Positions 16,358 to 24,865 of a DNA stretch of 27,098 nucleotides are shown in pieces. The notes under the pieces are model-generated. The model searched no databases, was not told where the DNA came from, and saw nothing but the letters and a program-made list of their open reading frames with translations. The position numbers were made by a program, and so were the translations under genes. How positions within the stretch are numbered: position 1 is the first letter of the stretch; each line of letters starts with the position of its first letter. Source of the DNA: JBHENN01 sp046262015 (GTDB lineage Bacteria; Actinomycetota; CADDZG01; WHSQ01); the NCBI GenBank assembly GCA_046262015.1, contig JBHENN010000127.1:1-27098 (forward strand). Reading direction: 5' to 3'.

Positions 16358-17528
16358 GGAACACCTCCTCGAGGATCGATACCGCTTCGTCCATCTCTGC
16401 GTCCGTCAGGATCAAAGGTGGGGTGAGGCGCACGACCGAGGGGGTCGGGTCGTTGACGAGGAGGCCGCGCTCGAGGCACGCCGAGGTGATCTCGCGGGAG
16501 AGGGGCGCGCCCAGAGCGATGCCTAGCAGCAGGCCCGCGCCGCGGACGTCCGTACCCTCACCCAGAGCCGCCCCGAGGCGCGCGCGGAAGCGCTCACCGG
16601 CCGTCGCCGCCCGGTCGACGAGCCCCTCGGTCTCGACGGTCTCGAGCGTCGCGAGCGCGGCCGCGCTCTGGACCGGACCGCCCCCGAAGGTGGTTCCGTG
16701 GTCGCCGAGGGAGAACACGGCCGCGATCTCGGGCCGCGCCATGCACGCGGCGATCGGTAGACCCCCTCCGAGGGCCTTGCCGAGGCAGATCACGTCCGGG
16801 AACACCCCGTCACGCTCGAAGCCGAACCACATGCCCGTGCGTCCGATGCCGGTCTGGATCTCGTCGACGATCAACAGGCACCCGGCGCCGGAACAGATCT
16901 CCGCCGCTGCGGCGAGGTAACCGGCCGGCGGCACGATCACGCCGGCTTCGCCCTGGATCGGCTCGAGCAACACCGCGGCCACACCGGGCCCGACGGCGGC
17001 CGCGAGGACATCGGCGTCTCCGAAGGGCACGTGGGTGAAGCCCTCGAGCATCGGTCTGAAGGGCGCCTGCTTCGCCGGCTGCCCGGTGGCCGCCAACGCA
17101 CCGAAGGTCCGTCCGTGGAAGCCGCCGTCGGCCGCGACGACGCGGTACGCCCCGGGGCCGTTGGTCGACGCGGACCACTTGCGGGCGAGCTTCAGCGCGC
17201 ACTCGATCGCCTCCGCGCCTGAGTTGGCGAAGAAACTGAGCATCCCTCCCGTCAGACGCCCGAGCCGCGCCGCGAGCTCCTCCTGAGGGCCCGTGCGATA
17301 GAGGTTCGAGACGTGTACGAGCTTCTGAGCCTGCTCGGTGATGGCGCGCACGACCCGTGGGTGGCCATGACCGAGGCTCTGGACCGCGATGCCCGCGACC
17401 AGATCGAGGTAGGCCTTGCCGTCCACGTCGAACACCTTGCTCCCGGAACCCGAGACGATCTCGATGTCCCACCGGCGATAGGTCGGGATGATGGCGCTCG
17501 CGTCGAGCTCTGGTCCGGGCGCGGTCAC
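16338..17528 (-). CDS. argD: Acetylornithine aminotransferase
   Basis: ArgD converts N-acetylglutamate semialdehyde to N-acetylornithine with PLP and glutamate. The 396-residue class III aminotransferase has the PLP lysine Lys251 in VICLGKALGGGLPIAA, VDEIQTGIGRTG before it, and SGAEAIECALKLAR in the cofactor phosphate region. The GTG at 17528 overlaps the argB stop as GTGA. In many actinobacteria argF follows here; in this window argR overlaps argD directly, leaving no room for it. Confidence 0.96.
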   Translation of the reverse strand: MTAPGPELDASAIIPTYRRWDIEIVSGSGSKVFDVDGKAYLDLVAGIAVQSLGHGHPRVVRAITEQAQKLVHVSNLYRTGPQEELAARLGRLTGGMLSFFANSGAEAIECALKLARKWSASTNGPGAYRVVAADGGFHGRTFGALAATGQPAKQAPFRPMLEGFTHVPFGDADVLAAAVGPGVAAVLLEPIQGEAGVIVPPAGYLAAAAEICSGAGCLLIVDEIQTGIGRTGMWFGFERDGVFPDVICLGKALGGGLPIAACMARPEIAAVFSLGDHGTTFGGGPVQSAAALATLETVETEGLVDRAATAGERFRARLGAALGEGTDVRGAGLLLGIALGAPLSREITSACLERGLLVNDPTPSVVRLTPPLILTDAEMDEAVSILEEVFHEVRAA

Positions 17529-18391
17529 GGCACCACCTGGGTGCCGATGCCGCCGTCGGTGAAGATCTCCAGCAATACCGCTCGCTCGATTCTGCCGTCG
17601 AGGATGTGGACCTTGCCCACGCCCCCGCGCAGGGCGTGAACCGCGGCGATCGTCTTCGGTCGCATCCCCTCGGAGAGGCCGGGCAGCATCGCGTCCAGCT
17701 CGTCGGCTTTCAGCTCGGAGATCAGCGAGCTCTTGTCGCCGAGGTCCGCGTAGAGTCCCTCGACGTTGGTGAGATACACGAGCTTGACGGCGCCGAGCGC
17801 CGCCGCGATCGCGCCGGCGACCGAGTCCGCGTTGATGTTGAGAAAGCCGTCCGGCCCGGCCGCTACGGATGCGACGACCGGCGTAAAGCCGCCGTCGAGC
17901 AGCCGGTTCAGGATGTCGGGGCGGATCGACCCGATGCTTCCCACGTTCCCGAGGTCCTCACCTTGGGGGCCGGAGGTGGGCTCGGCATCGATCAGTCCGG
18001 CATCGACGCCCGAGAGCCCCACCGCGTCGAGCCCGGCGGTATTGAGGCGGGCGGTCAGCTCGGAGTTGATCGATCCCACGAGGACCTGGCGGACGACGTC
18101 CATCGACGCCGCGTCGGTCACGCGCAGTCCGGCGACGAACGTGGGAGCGATACCGGCGGCGTTCATCGCGCGGGTCACCTGAGGCCCTCCCCCGTGAACG
18201 ACTACCAGCCGGAAGCCGACGAGCGTCAGCAGGGTGAGGTCCTGCGCCAGGAGCCCCGCGAGGCGTTCGTTCTCCAGCACCTCTCCGCCCAGCTTGACCA
18301 CGAGCGTCTCACCCTGGTAGCGGCGGATGTAGGGGAGCGCCTCGATCAGGATGTGGGCCTTGATCTCCGGGGTCACGCCTTCGGTGATCAC
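17525..18391 (-). CDS. argB: Acetylglutamate kinase
   Basis: ArgB phosphorylates N-acetylglutamate and is usually the arginine-inhibited control point in organisms that recycle acetyl groups through ArgJ. The 288-residue protein shows VVKLGGEVLE, VVVHGGGPQVTRAM (glycine-rich nucleotide/substrate loop), NINADSVAGAIAAAL and YLTNVEGLY. GTG 18391 overlaps the argJ stop as GTGA. The open frame extends 170 codons further upstream but this is an argJ shadow. The N-terminal helix (TPEIKAHILIEALPYIRRY) resembles the extension linked to arginine feedback in hexameric forms, which is an inference. Confidence 0.96.
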   Translation of the reverse strand: MITEGVTPEIKAHILIEALPYIRRYQGETLVVKLGGEVLENERLAGLLAQDLTLLTLVGFRLVVVHGGGPQVTRAMNAAGIAPTFVAGLRVTDAASMDVVRQVLVGSINSELTARLNTAGLDAVGLSGVDAGLIDAEPTSGPQGEDLGNVGSIGSIRPDILNRLLDGGFTPVVASVAAGPDGFLNINADSVAGAIAAALGAVKLVYLTNVEGLYADLGDKSSLISELKADELDAMLPGLSEGMRPKTIAAVHALRGGVGKVHILDGRIERAVLLEIFTDGGIGTQVVP

Positions 18392-19527
18392 GACATGCCA
18401 CCGGCGTTGAGGTTCACGTACTCGGGCGTGAGCTCGGTGCTGAGCACCTCGACCACGCCCGGATGAGACCCGACGACACAGCGCACGCGGACCTCCTCGC
18501 CTTGCATCTCGGCCGAGGCGCGCTCGAGCGAGCCGGCCGGCTCGCCCGCGTCGAAGACGCACTCGTCGCCGATCCACACCTCGACCATGCCGAGGTCCAG
18601 CGAGCGGTCGTGCGCGCCGAGCGCCGACACGATGCGACCCCAGTTCGGATCGCCCCCATGGACCGCCGAACGCCACAGCGCCGACGCCGCGACCGCACGT
18701 CCCATCTCCACCGCATCCCGATCGCGGCTCGCCCCGCACACCTCGATCCGGACCAGCCGGCTTGCGCCCTCCGCGTCGCGCACGATGTCCTCTGCGAGCG
18801 CGCGGCAGACGTCCTCGACAGCCTTGGCGAGCAGGTCGTCGTCGGTGTTGCGCGCCGTGCCGGCAGCCAGAAGGAACACCGAGTCGTTGGTGCTCTCGCA
18901 CGCGTCGACCGAGATGCGATTGAACGTCACATCCACGGAGCGGCTCAGGATCGTTTGCAAGCGATCGCGCTCGACGGCCGCATCGGTCGCGATGAACGCG
19001 AGCATCGTGGCCATGTTCGGAGCGATCATCGCCGCGCCCTTGGCCACCCCGACCACCGTTGCCCCTCCCGCGGTGGATCCCGCGACCTTCGGATGGCTGT
19101 CGGTGGTGACGATCGCCCCCGCGAACGATGCGACATCCTCGGTGAGGCTCTCGAGCGCGCCGGGCAACGCATCGACGACCTTGTTAACCGGCAAACGCAC
19201 CCCGATCGGCCCCGTTGACGACACGAGGACCTCGCCGGGAGAGCATCCGACGAGACCGGCAGCCGCGGCCGCGGTGGCTTGGACCGCCGACCGTCCGACG
19301 GCTCCGGTGCAGGCGTTGGCGTTGCCGCTGTTCACGACCACGGCGCGCACCTCGCGACCCATCAGCGAGCGGTCCCAGCCCACCGACGCCGCGGCTGCCG
19401 CGTTGCGGGTGAAGGTGCCTGCCCAGGTGATGGGAGAGTCGGCCACCAGGATGCCGAGGTCGGGCTTGCCTCCGCGCTTGATGCCGCACGAGGTCCCGGC
19501 CGACCTGATGCCCCGAGGCCACCTCAC
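18388..19527 (-). CDS. argJ: Bifunctional ornithine acetyltransferase/N-acetylglutamate synthase
   Basis: ArgJ moves the acetyl group from acetylornithine to glutamate, and in bifunctional forms also acetylates glutamate with acetyl-CoA. The precursor cleaves itself before Thr174 in PNMATMLAF to form alpha and beta chains; KGAAMIAPNMATML replaces the common KGSGMIHPNMATML. GNANACTG and GDPNWGRI are also present. Starts: GTG 19527 overlaps the argC stop as GTGA, like all but one of the other arg junctions, and gives 379 residues; GTG 19533 is two codons earlier. Sequence cannot tell the mono- from the bifunctional form. Confidence 0.95.
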   Translation of the reverse strand: MRWPRGIRSAGTSCGIKRGGKPDLGILVADSPITWAGTFTRNAAAAASVGWDRSLMGREVRAVVVNSGNANACTGAVGRSAVQATAAAAAGLVGCSPGEVLVSSTGPIGVRLPVNKVVDALPGALESLTEDVASFAGAIVTTDSHPKVAGSTAGGATVVGVAKGAAMIAPNMATMLAFIATDAAVERDRLQTILSRSVDVTFNRISVDACESTNDSVFLLAAGTARNTDDDLLAKAVEDVCRALAEDIVRDAEGASRLVRIEVCGASRDRDAVEMGRAVAASALWRSAVHGGDPNWGRIVSALGAHDRSLDLGMVEVWIGDECVFDAGEPAGSLERASAEMQGEEVRVRCVVGSHPGVVEVLSTELTPEYVNLNAGGMS

Positions 19528-20489
19528 GGCCACACCCCGATGCCGGTGAGACCCGTCGTCTCGTCCAGGTCCAGCATGAGGTTGGCGTTCTGGATCGCCT
19601 GGCCGGCCGCGCCCTTACCGAGGTTGTCTATAGCGCAGGAGACGACCACGAAGCCGCTGCGCTCGTCGACCCGTGCGGTTACGTGGGCGTGGTTGCTCCC
19701 CGCCACCGCTTTGGTCTGCGGCCAATCTGCGATCACCGTCACGAACGGCTCGCTCGCGTAGGCCTCAGCCAGGAGAGTGACGGCGCCGGTCTCGTCCAGA
19801 GAGCCCTTCAGCCGCGCACGCACCGTGGCGAGGAGTCCGCGCGGCATCGGGACGAGGTGGGGCGTGAAGGAGACCGGGACGTCCACGCCGCCCCAGAGGC
19901 CGAGGGCGCGCTCGATCTCGGGCACGTGCCGGTGCGACGTCGTCCCGTAGGCCATAGCCGAGCCGGAGGCTCCCGCGAACAGCAGCCGGTCCTCGGCGCT
20001 TCGTCCTGCCCCGGAGAGCCCCGACAGCGCGTCGATCACGATCGGGCCCTCGACCACCCCGGCAGCGGCGAACGGCAGCAGCGCGAGCAGGGCCGCGGTG
20101 GAGTAGCAACCGGGGTTGGCGACCCGGCGCGCCGTCCGCACCCGCTCGCGGGCGTACTCGGTCAGCCCGTAGGCCCACGCGTCGTCGCCCCGGAACGAGT
20201 CCGAGAGATCGATAACCAGCGTGTCCTCCAGGGCCGCCAAGCTCCCGCCCAGCTCGCCTGCGGGTAGGCACGCGAAGCACACGTCGGCCGTCTCCTGCAC
20301 GGCTTCTTCGAGGCGGAGGAACGAGGCGTCGAGGCGCGCCAGATGCGGATGGGCCGCGGCCACGGCCGCCCCCGCGTGGCGCCCCGCGGCGACCGTCCGC
20401 ACGTCGATGCCGGGATGGTCCGCCAGCAGCCGCAGCAACTCTCCGCCGCTGTATCCGGAGCCGCCCAAGACCGTTGCCGTAGCTCCCAT
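19524..20489 (-). CDS. argC: N-acetyl-gamma-glutamyl-phosphate reductase
   Basis: ArgC reduces N-acetylglutamyl phosphate with NADPH. The protein begins with the Rossmann motif LGGSGYSGGELLRLL. The catalytic cysteine is Cys128 in NPGCYSTA, and GTTSHRHVPEIE carries the conserved histidines. ATG 20489 gives 321 residues, slightly shorter than many actinobacterial forms. An earlier in-frame start at 20546 would add 19 residues that overlap the operator. There is no Shine-Dalgarno, but a -10 element ends 6 bases before the ATG, so the mRNA is probably leaderless. First gene of argCJBDRGH. Confidence 0.95.
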   Translation of the reverse strand: MGATATVLGGSGYSGGELLRLLADHPGIDVRTVAAGRHAGAAVAAAHPHLARLDASFLRLEEAVQETADVCFACLPAGELGGSLAALEDTLVIDLSDSFRGDDAWAYGLTEYARERVRTARRVANPGCYSTAALLALLPFAAAGVVEGPIVIDALSGLSGAGRSAEDRLLFAGASGSAMAYGTTSHRHVPEIERALGLWGGVDVPVSFTPHLVPMPRGLLATVRARLKGSLDETGAVTLLAEAYASEPFVTVIADWPQTKAVAGSNHAHVTARVDERSGFVVVSCAIDNLGKGAAGQAIQNANLMLDLDETTGLTGIGVWP

Positions 20490-20525
20490 CGGTGCATAGT
20501 AATACAACCCGGATGCATAAATGCA
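20490..20525 (-). promoter_or_regulatory. arg operon promoter with two ARG-box-like operators
   Basis: Two palindromes resemble ArgR boxes: TGCATAGTAATACA (20493-20506, half sites TGCAT and ATACA) and TGCATAAATGCA (20514-20525, perfect). Their centres are 20 bases apart, close to the two-turn spacing of paired ARG boxes. On the reverse strand TACTAT (forward 20496-20501) lies six bases before the argC ATG and within the first box, so ArgR binding would block the -10. No strong -35 is visible. Confidence 0.75.
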
Positions 20526-20639
20526 CGCGGGCCTCGGTTCGTCCACGCCCGCTCCACAGCTTGTGGCGGCTTGTTATCGACAGCCGAGGTGAGAGAGCCT
20601 GGGGCGAGCGAGAAACCGTCTCACCCCCCACCTAACGTG

Positions 20640-20688
20640 GCCCGTGGGATCGACCGCCGGATGGACTTGACGTGTGAATCCCACGGGC
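20640..20688. repeat. 11-bp inverted repeat around the nrdJ promoter
   Basis: GCCCGTGGGAT (20640-20650) and ATCCCACGGGC (20678-20688) form a perfect inverted repeat with a 27-base gap. The right arm falls in the spacer of the proposed nrdJ promoter and the left arm lies just upstream of its -35. This is a good operator layout for a dimer binding two half sites or a looped complex; it is not a terminator, because no T-run follows. Confidence 0.7.
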
Positions 20689-20695
20689 GTAATTT
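20667..20695 (+). promoter_or_regulatory. Candidate nrdJ promoter
   Basis: TTGACG (20667-20672) and TAATTT (20690-20695) are separated by 17 bases. Transcription would start near 20702, giving an mRNA leader of about 108 bases before the GTG at 20810. The rest of the 320-base argC-nrdJ gap holds the arg operators, the inverted repeat and the candidate NrdR boxes; 20530-20635 shows only a 7-base inverted repeat GGTGAGA/TCTCACC (20588-20625) of unknown meaning. Confidence 0.65.
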
Positions 20696-20707
20696 CAACG
20701 GTGCACT

Positions 20708-20753
20708 TCGCAACATCTTGTGTTCTAGGGGCCCCAAGGCCCCAGATGTGGTG
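20708..20753 (+). promoter_or_regulatory. Candidate tandem NrdR boxes flanking a hairpin
   Basis: The two candidate boxes are aligned to the E. coli-type NrdR box acaCwAtATaTwgtg. Segment 20708-20722 (core CAACATCTTGTG) matches 10 of 12 core positions, and 20739-20753 (core CCAGATGTGGTG) about 8 of 12. They are 31 bases apart, the classic spacing of paired NrdR boxes. Between them GGGGCC/GGCCCC (20728-20743, loop CCAA) can form a hairpin. The second box is weak and both lie downstream of the proposed transcription start, so this is tentative. Confidence 0.42.
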
Positions 20754-20809
20754 GGAAAATGTAGCGGGCCGGCCTCTGTGACGGCCTCCATGGGAAAGGG
20801 GAACGCAGC

Positions 20810-23800
20810 GTGGCGCAGGTGACCGGCTCGACTACCGCCGACGACCTCGAGATCAAGCGGCACTTCACGACCGAGGGCGTGCACCCGTACGACGAGATCG
20901 AGTGGGAGCTGCGTGACTCGGTCATCCAGAACTACCGCACGGGCGAGGTGGCGTTCGAGCAGAAGGGCGTGGAGGTCCCCAAGGCGTGGTCGCAGAACGC
21001 TACGAACATCGCCGCGCAGAAGTACTTCCGCGGCTCGCTCGGCACTCCGGAGCGGGAGCGCTCGGTCAAGCAGATGATCGACCGGGTGGTCGGCCGCTAC
21101 CACGAGGAAGGCCTGGCGCGCGGCTATTTCGTCACCCCGGACGAAGCCCAGGTGTTCAAGGACGAGCTCACGCACCTGCTGGTCACGCAGAAGGCGGCGT
21201 TCAACTCCCCGGTGTGGTTCAACGTCGGCTGGCGCCCGAAGGGCCAAGAGCAGGTGAGCGCGTGCTTCATCTTGTCGGTCGAGGACGAGATGGACTCGAT
21301 CCTCAACTGGTACGCCGAGGAAGGGCGCATCTTCAAGCACGGCTCCGGCGCGGGGCTCAACCTCTCGAAGATCCGCTCTTCTAAGGAGCGCCTCAAGTCC
21401 GGCGGCACGGCTTCGGGCCCGGTCTCGTTCATGCGCGGCGCCGATGCCTCGGCCGGCACGATCAAGTCCGGCGGCGCCACCCGGCGCGCCGCCAAGATGG
21501 TCGTGCTGAACGTTGACCATCCCGACGTGCGCGACTTCATCTGGTGCAAGGCCCTCGAAGAGAAAAAAGCACGCGCTCTGCGCGAGGCCGGCTTCGATAT
21601 GGACCTCGACGGCAAGGACACCCACTCGATCCAGTACCAGAACGCCAACAACTCGGTGCGCGTGACCGACGAGTTCATGCAGGCCGTGATCGAGGACCGC
21701 GACTGGGACCTGAAGGCGGTCACGACCGGCGAGACGCTCGAGACGGTCAAGGCGAAAGACCTCTTCCGCGAGATAGCGCAGGCGGCATGGGAGTGCGCCG
21801 ATCCAGGGATGCAGTACGACACCACCATCAACGACTGGCACACGTGTTCCAACAGCGACCGCATCAACGCGTCTAATCCTTGCTCGGAGTTCCTTCACGT
21901 AGATAACTCGTCCTGCAACCTGGCTTCGCTCAATCTGATGAAGTTCGTCGACGACAACGACCGTTTCGACGTCGAGGCGTACAAGCATGCAGCGGAGGTC
22001 ATGTTCCTCGCGCAGGAGATCTCCGTGGGCTTCGCCTCGTATCCCACCAAGAAGATCGAAGAGAACTCGCACCGGATGCGTCAACTCGGTCAAGGCTTCG
22101 CGAACCTCGGAGCGCTGCTGATGTCGCAGGGACTGGCGTACGACTCGGACGAAGGCCGGACCTGGGCAGGCGCGCTGGCCGCGATCCAGACGGGCCACTG
22201 CTATGCCACCTCGGCGAAGATCGCGAAGCGAGTGGGCGCGTTCGACGATTACGAGATGAACCGCGAGCCCATGCTGCGGGTCATCGGCAAGCATCGCGAC
22301 GCCGCCTATCAGATCGCGGAGGACAAGGCGCCCGCCGAGCTCGTGACCGCCGCGCGCGACAGCTGGGATCGGGCCCTCGCGCTGGGCGAGATCCACGGCT
22401 ATCGGAACGCTCAGGCCACGGTGACCGCGCCTACCGGCTGCTTGGTGGGCGGATCGCTCGTCCCGACCGAGCGTGGCCTGGTCCGACTCCAGTCCCTGGG
22501 TGATCCTCTGGGTGCTCAATGGCAGGGACTCGGTGTCGACGTGAACACCGATGAGGGGCCACGCGCGGCCACGAGGTTCTACGTGAACGGGGTCGAGGCC
22601 GTTGTCAACGTCGACACGGAGCGCGGCTACCGCATCCAGGGCACACCCAGGCACCAGGTGAAGGTCGTCGATCCCGTCACCGGCGACTGGCTGTGGAAGC
22701 GGTTGTCGGACGTCGCCCCCGACGACATGGTCCCCCTGGCGCTCGATCAGTTGTTCGGCCAGCCCCAGCCGGTCAAGCTCCCACCCCTTCCGCAGGCCTA
22801 CTGGACGGGCGAGCATCATGCGACCGCTCCCAGAACGGTGTCACCGGAGCTCGCCGAGCTGGTCGGCTACTTCATGGGTGACGGATCGCTCCACTCCCGA
22901 GGTATCCGCCTGTGCGTGGCTGCAGGCGACTTCGATGTCGTCGAACGTCTGCGGATCCTCGGGAAGGAGCTGTTCAACCTCGAAGCTCATGTGAGCGACA
23001 AGGTCGGCTATACGGAGGTCGCGTTCCACTCCGTTCGCCTCGTGGAGTGGTGGGAGGCCTGCGGCTTCGCCACGCGCTCTCCCGGCGAAGGTCACTCAGG
23101 CAAGGGATACGCGCCGCATATCCCGGACGTGCTCCTCCACACCAATGACCGTGAGGTGTATGCGGGGTTCGTACGAGGTCTCTTCGAGGCCGACGGCACC
23201 GTCGCCAACGGTTATCCCTACTGGTCGACGACCAACCTCGTCTTTTCCCGTGACGTTCAGTGTCTGCTCCTGGCTTTGGGTTTCCCGACAACCCGGAAGT
23301 TCGACACCACCGGGTGGAGTCGATCGGAGTTGGCGGTTCTGCGCATCCTCAACACGGGATACAACCAGCAGTGGCTGGAAGATATCGGGTTCATCGGTAA
23401 CCGGAAGAACTCCGAGGTGGCGATAAAGGACAGCGCGCGATCAGCGCACATGGACAAGATCCCTATCACGCGGGCGATGATCGATCGTCTCGCTCCTACG
23501 AGCGATCGCATGCGCAAGGTGCTGCTCTTGGAGCACGGGCGGACCGCCTCGGTGTCTCGGCGTATAGCGCGGGAGCTCTGGGCCCTGACCAAGGACGAGG
23601 AGCTCGGCAAGCTGCTCCGGTTCTTCTATGACCGGGTGGCCACGGCTGAGCTTGGTGACGATGAATACACCTATGACCTCTCTGTGCCGGACAACGTCAC
23701 CTACATAGCGAATGGTTTCGTGAGTCACAACACCATCGGGCTCCTGATGGATTGTGACACCACCGGGATCGAGCCGGACCTCGCCCTCAAGAAGACCAAG

Positions 23801-24862
23801 AAGCTCGTCGGCGGCGGCACGATGTCGATCGTCAACCAGACGGTTCCTCGGGCCCTGACGAAGCTCGGTTACGACCAGACACAGATCGCCGAGATAGTGG
23901 CCTATATCGACCAGCACTCGCACGTCATCGGCGCACCGCATGTTCGGCTCGAGCATCTCGACGTGTTCGATACGGCGATGGGAGAGCGGTCCATCCACTA
24001 CCGAGGACACATCAAGATGATGGCGGCGGTGCAACCGTTCATCTCGGGAGCGATTAGCAAGACGGTCAATCTTCCCGAGCACGTGACCGTCGAAGACGTC
24101 GAGCAGGTCTACGTCGAAGGCTGGCGGCTCGGCATAAAGGCGCTCGCTCTCTACCGCGATAACTGCAAGGTCGGGCAACCGTTGGCGGCGACCAAGAAGG
24201 AACCGGCCGCCAAGGCGGACATCTCGCCCTCGCCGCAGCCGGTCCGCACGCGCCTCCCGAAGAAGCGCTCATCGCGCACCTACAAGTTCCGCGTCGCCGA
24301 CACCGAGGGTTACATCACCGCCGGCGAGTTCCCCGACGGCAGTGTCGGCGAGATCTTCCTGCGGGTCGCCAAGCAGGGCTCGACGCTGGCGGGGATCATG
24401 GATGCGTTCGCCGTGTCGATCTCGATGGGTCTGCAGTACGGCGTGCCCTTATCGGCCTACGTCAAGCAGTTCACCAACACACGCTTCGAGCCCTCGGGGA
24501 TGACCGACGACCCAGATTTCCGTATCGCAACCTCGATCCTGGACTACGTCTTCCGCGCTCTCGCCCTCGATTACCTGACCCCGGCGGAGCGCCACGCGCT
24601 CGGGATTCGGACGGCGGGAGAGCGCCAGCACGAGATCGAGGCAAAGCTCGACGCGGCGGATGCGCAGGTCGAGAACGGCAACGCGAGCGCTGCGGGCAAC
24701 GGGAACGGACACGGCGCCGAAGAAGGGGTGCTGGTACTGGGGCCGGTCGCCAGCGCCCATAGCGGCTCGCTCCCGTTCTGTGGGACGTGCGGGATCCAGA
24801 TGCAGCCCTCCGGCTCGTGCTTCGCATGTACCTCGTGCGGCTCGACGAGTGGGTGTTCCTGA
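20810..24862 (+). CDS. nrdJ: Class II (B12-dependent) ribonucleotide reductase precursor with intein
   Basis: NrdJ makes deoxyribonucleotides using adenosylcobalamin, with or without oxygen. The 1350-residue precursor loses a 431-residue intein to give a 919-residue enzyme. Visible motifs: FNSPVWFNVGW, Cys152 (VSACFILSVED), the catalytic Asn356-x-Cys358-x-Glu360 (NPCSE), Cys369 as probable redox partner, and the split APTG/TIGLLMDCDTTGIEPD motif. The C-terminal tail is cysteine-rich (CGTCGIQMQ ... FACTSCGSTSGCS) and probably carries the thiols for re-reduction plus a zinc site. GTG 20810 has AAAGGGG at 20795-20801. nrdR and dut follow, with a small zinc-ribbon gene in between. Regulation by NrdR is likely. 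Confidence 0.97.
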   Translation: MAQVTGSTTADDLEIKRHFTTEGVHPYDEIEWELRDSVIQNYRTGEVAFEQKGVEVPKAWSQNATNIAAQKYFRGSLGTPERERSVKQMIDRVVGRYHEEGLARGYFVTPDEAQVFKDELTHLLVTQKAAFNSPVWFNVGWRPKGQEQVSACFILSVEDEMDSILNWYAEEGRIFKHGSGAGLNLSKIRSSKERLKSGGTASGPVSFMRGADASAGTIKSGGATRRAAKMVVLNVDHPDVRDFIWCKALEEKKARALREAGFDMDLDGKDTHSIQYQNANNSVRVTDEFMQAVIEDRDWDLKAVTTGETLETVKAKDLFREIAQAAWECADPGMQYDTTINDWHTCSNSDRINASNPCSEFLHVDNSSCNLASLNLMKFVDDNDRFDVEAYKHAAEVMFLAQEISVGFASYPTKKIEENSHRMRQLGQGFANLGALLMSQGLAYDSDEGRTWAGALAAIQTGHCYATSAKIAKRVGAFDDYEMNREPMLRVIGKHRDAAYQIAEDKAPAELVTAARDSWDRALALGEIHGYRNAQATVTAPTGCLVGGSLVPTERGLVRLQSLGDPLGAQWQGLGVDVNTDEGPRAATRFYVNGVEAVVNVDTERGYRIQGTPRHQVKVVDPVTGDWLWKRLSDVAPDDMVPLALDQLFGQPQPVKLPPLPQAYWTGEHHATAPRTVSPELAELVGYFMGDGSLHSRGIRLCVAAGDFDVVERLRILGKELFNLEAHVSDKVGYTEVAFHSVRLVEWWEACGFATRSPGEGHSGKGYAPHIPDVLLHTNDREVYAGFVRGLFEADGTVANGYPYWSTTNLVFSRDVQCLLLALGFPTTRKFDTTGWSRSELAVLRILNTGYNQQWLEDIGFIGNRKNSEVAIKDSARSAHMDKIPITRAMIDRLAPTSDRMRKVLLLEHGRTASVSRRIARELWALTKDEELGKLLRFFYDRVATAELGDDEYTYDLSVPDNVTYIANGFVSHNTIGLLMDCDTTGIEPDLALKKTKKLVGGGTMSIVNQTVPRALTKLGYDQTQIAEIVAYIDQHSHVIGAPHVRLEHLDVFDTAMGERSIHYRGHIKMMAAVQPFISGAISKTVNLPEHVTVEDVEQVYVEGWRLGIKALALYRDNCKVGQPLAATKKEPAAKADISPSPQPVRTRLPKKRSSRTYKFRVADTEGYITAGEFPDGSVGEIFLRVAKQGSTLAGIMDAFAVSISMGLQYGVPLSAYVKQFTNTRFEPSGMTDDPDFRIATSILDYVFRALALDYLTPAERHALGIRTAGERQHEIEAKLDAADAQVENGNASAAGNGNGHGAEEGVLVLGPVASAHSGSLPFCGTCGIQMQPSGSCFACTSCGSTSGCS
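22439..23731 (+). other. NrdJ intein with LAGLIDADG homing endonuclease (431 aa)
   Basis: The intein starts with Cys (TGC 22439-22441, CLVGGSLVPTERGLVRL) directly after ATVTAPTG and ends with NGFVSHN (AAC 23729-23731), followed by Thr of TIGLLMDCDTTG. Block B is TPRHQV (Thr69, His72). Block F is the YTYDLSVPDNVTYIANG stretch. The endonuclease has two motifs, LVGYFMGDG (141-149) and VRGLFEADG (245-253), both with Asp. All residues for splicing and DNA cleavage are present. It splits a conserved active-site loop, so the precursor should be inactive. Its insertion pattern (small residue or Lys, then Cys; His-Asn; then Thr) parallels the RecA intein, but the sequences outside motifs look different. 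Confidence 0.96.
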
Positions 24863-24865
24863 GCC

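Noticed and set aside
20640..20809. Cobalamin riboswitch ahead of the B12-dependent reductase
   Set aside because: I see no B12-box-like conserved core, and the leader after the proposed transcription start is too short for the usual ~200-base fold.
20621..22819. 732-codon reverse-strand open frame opposite nrdJ
   Set aside because: It is antisense to NrdJ catalytic motifs and includes the nrdJ control region; no family motif seen.
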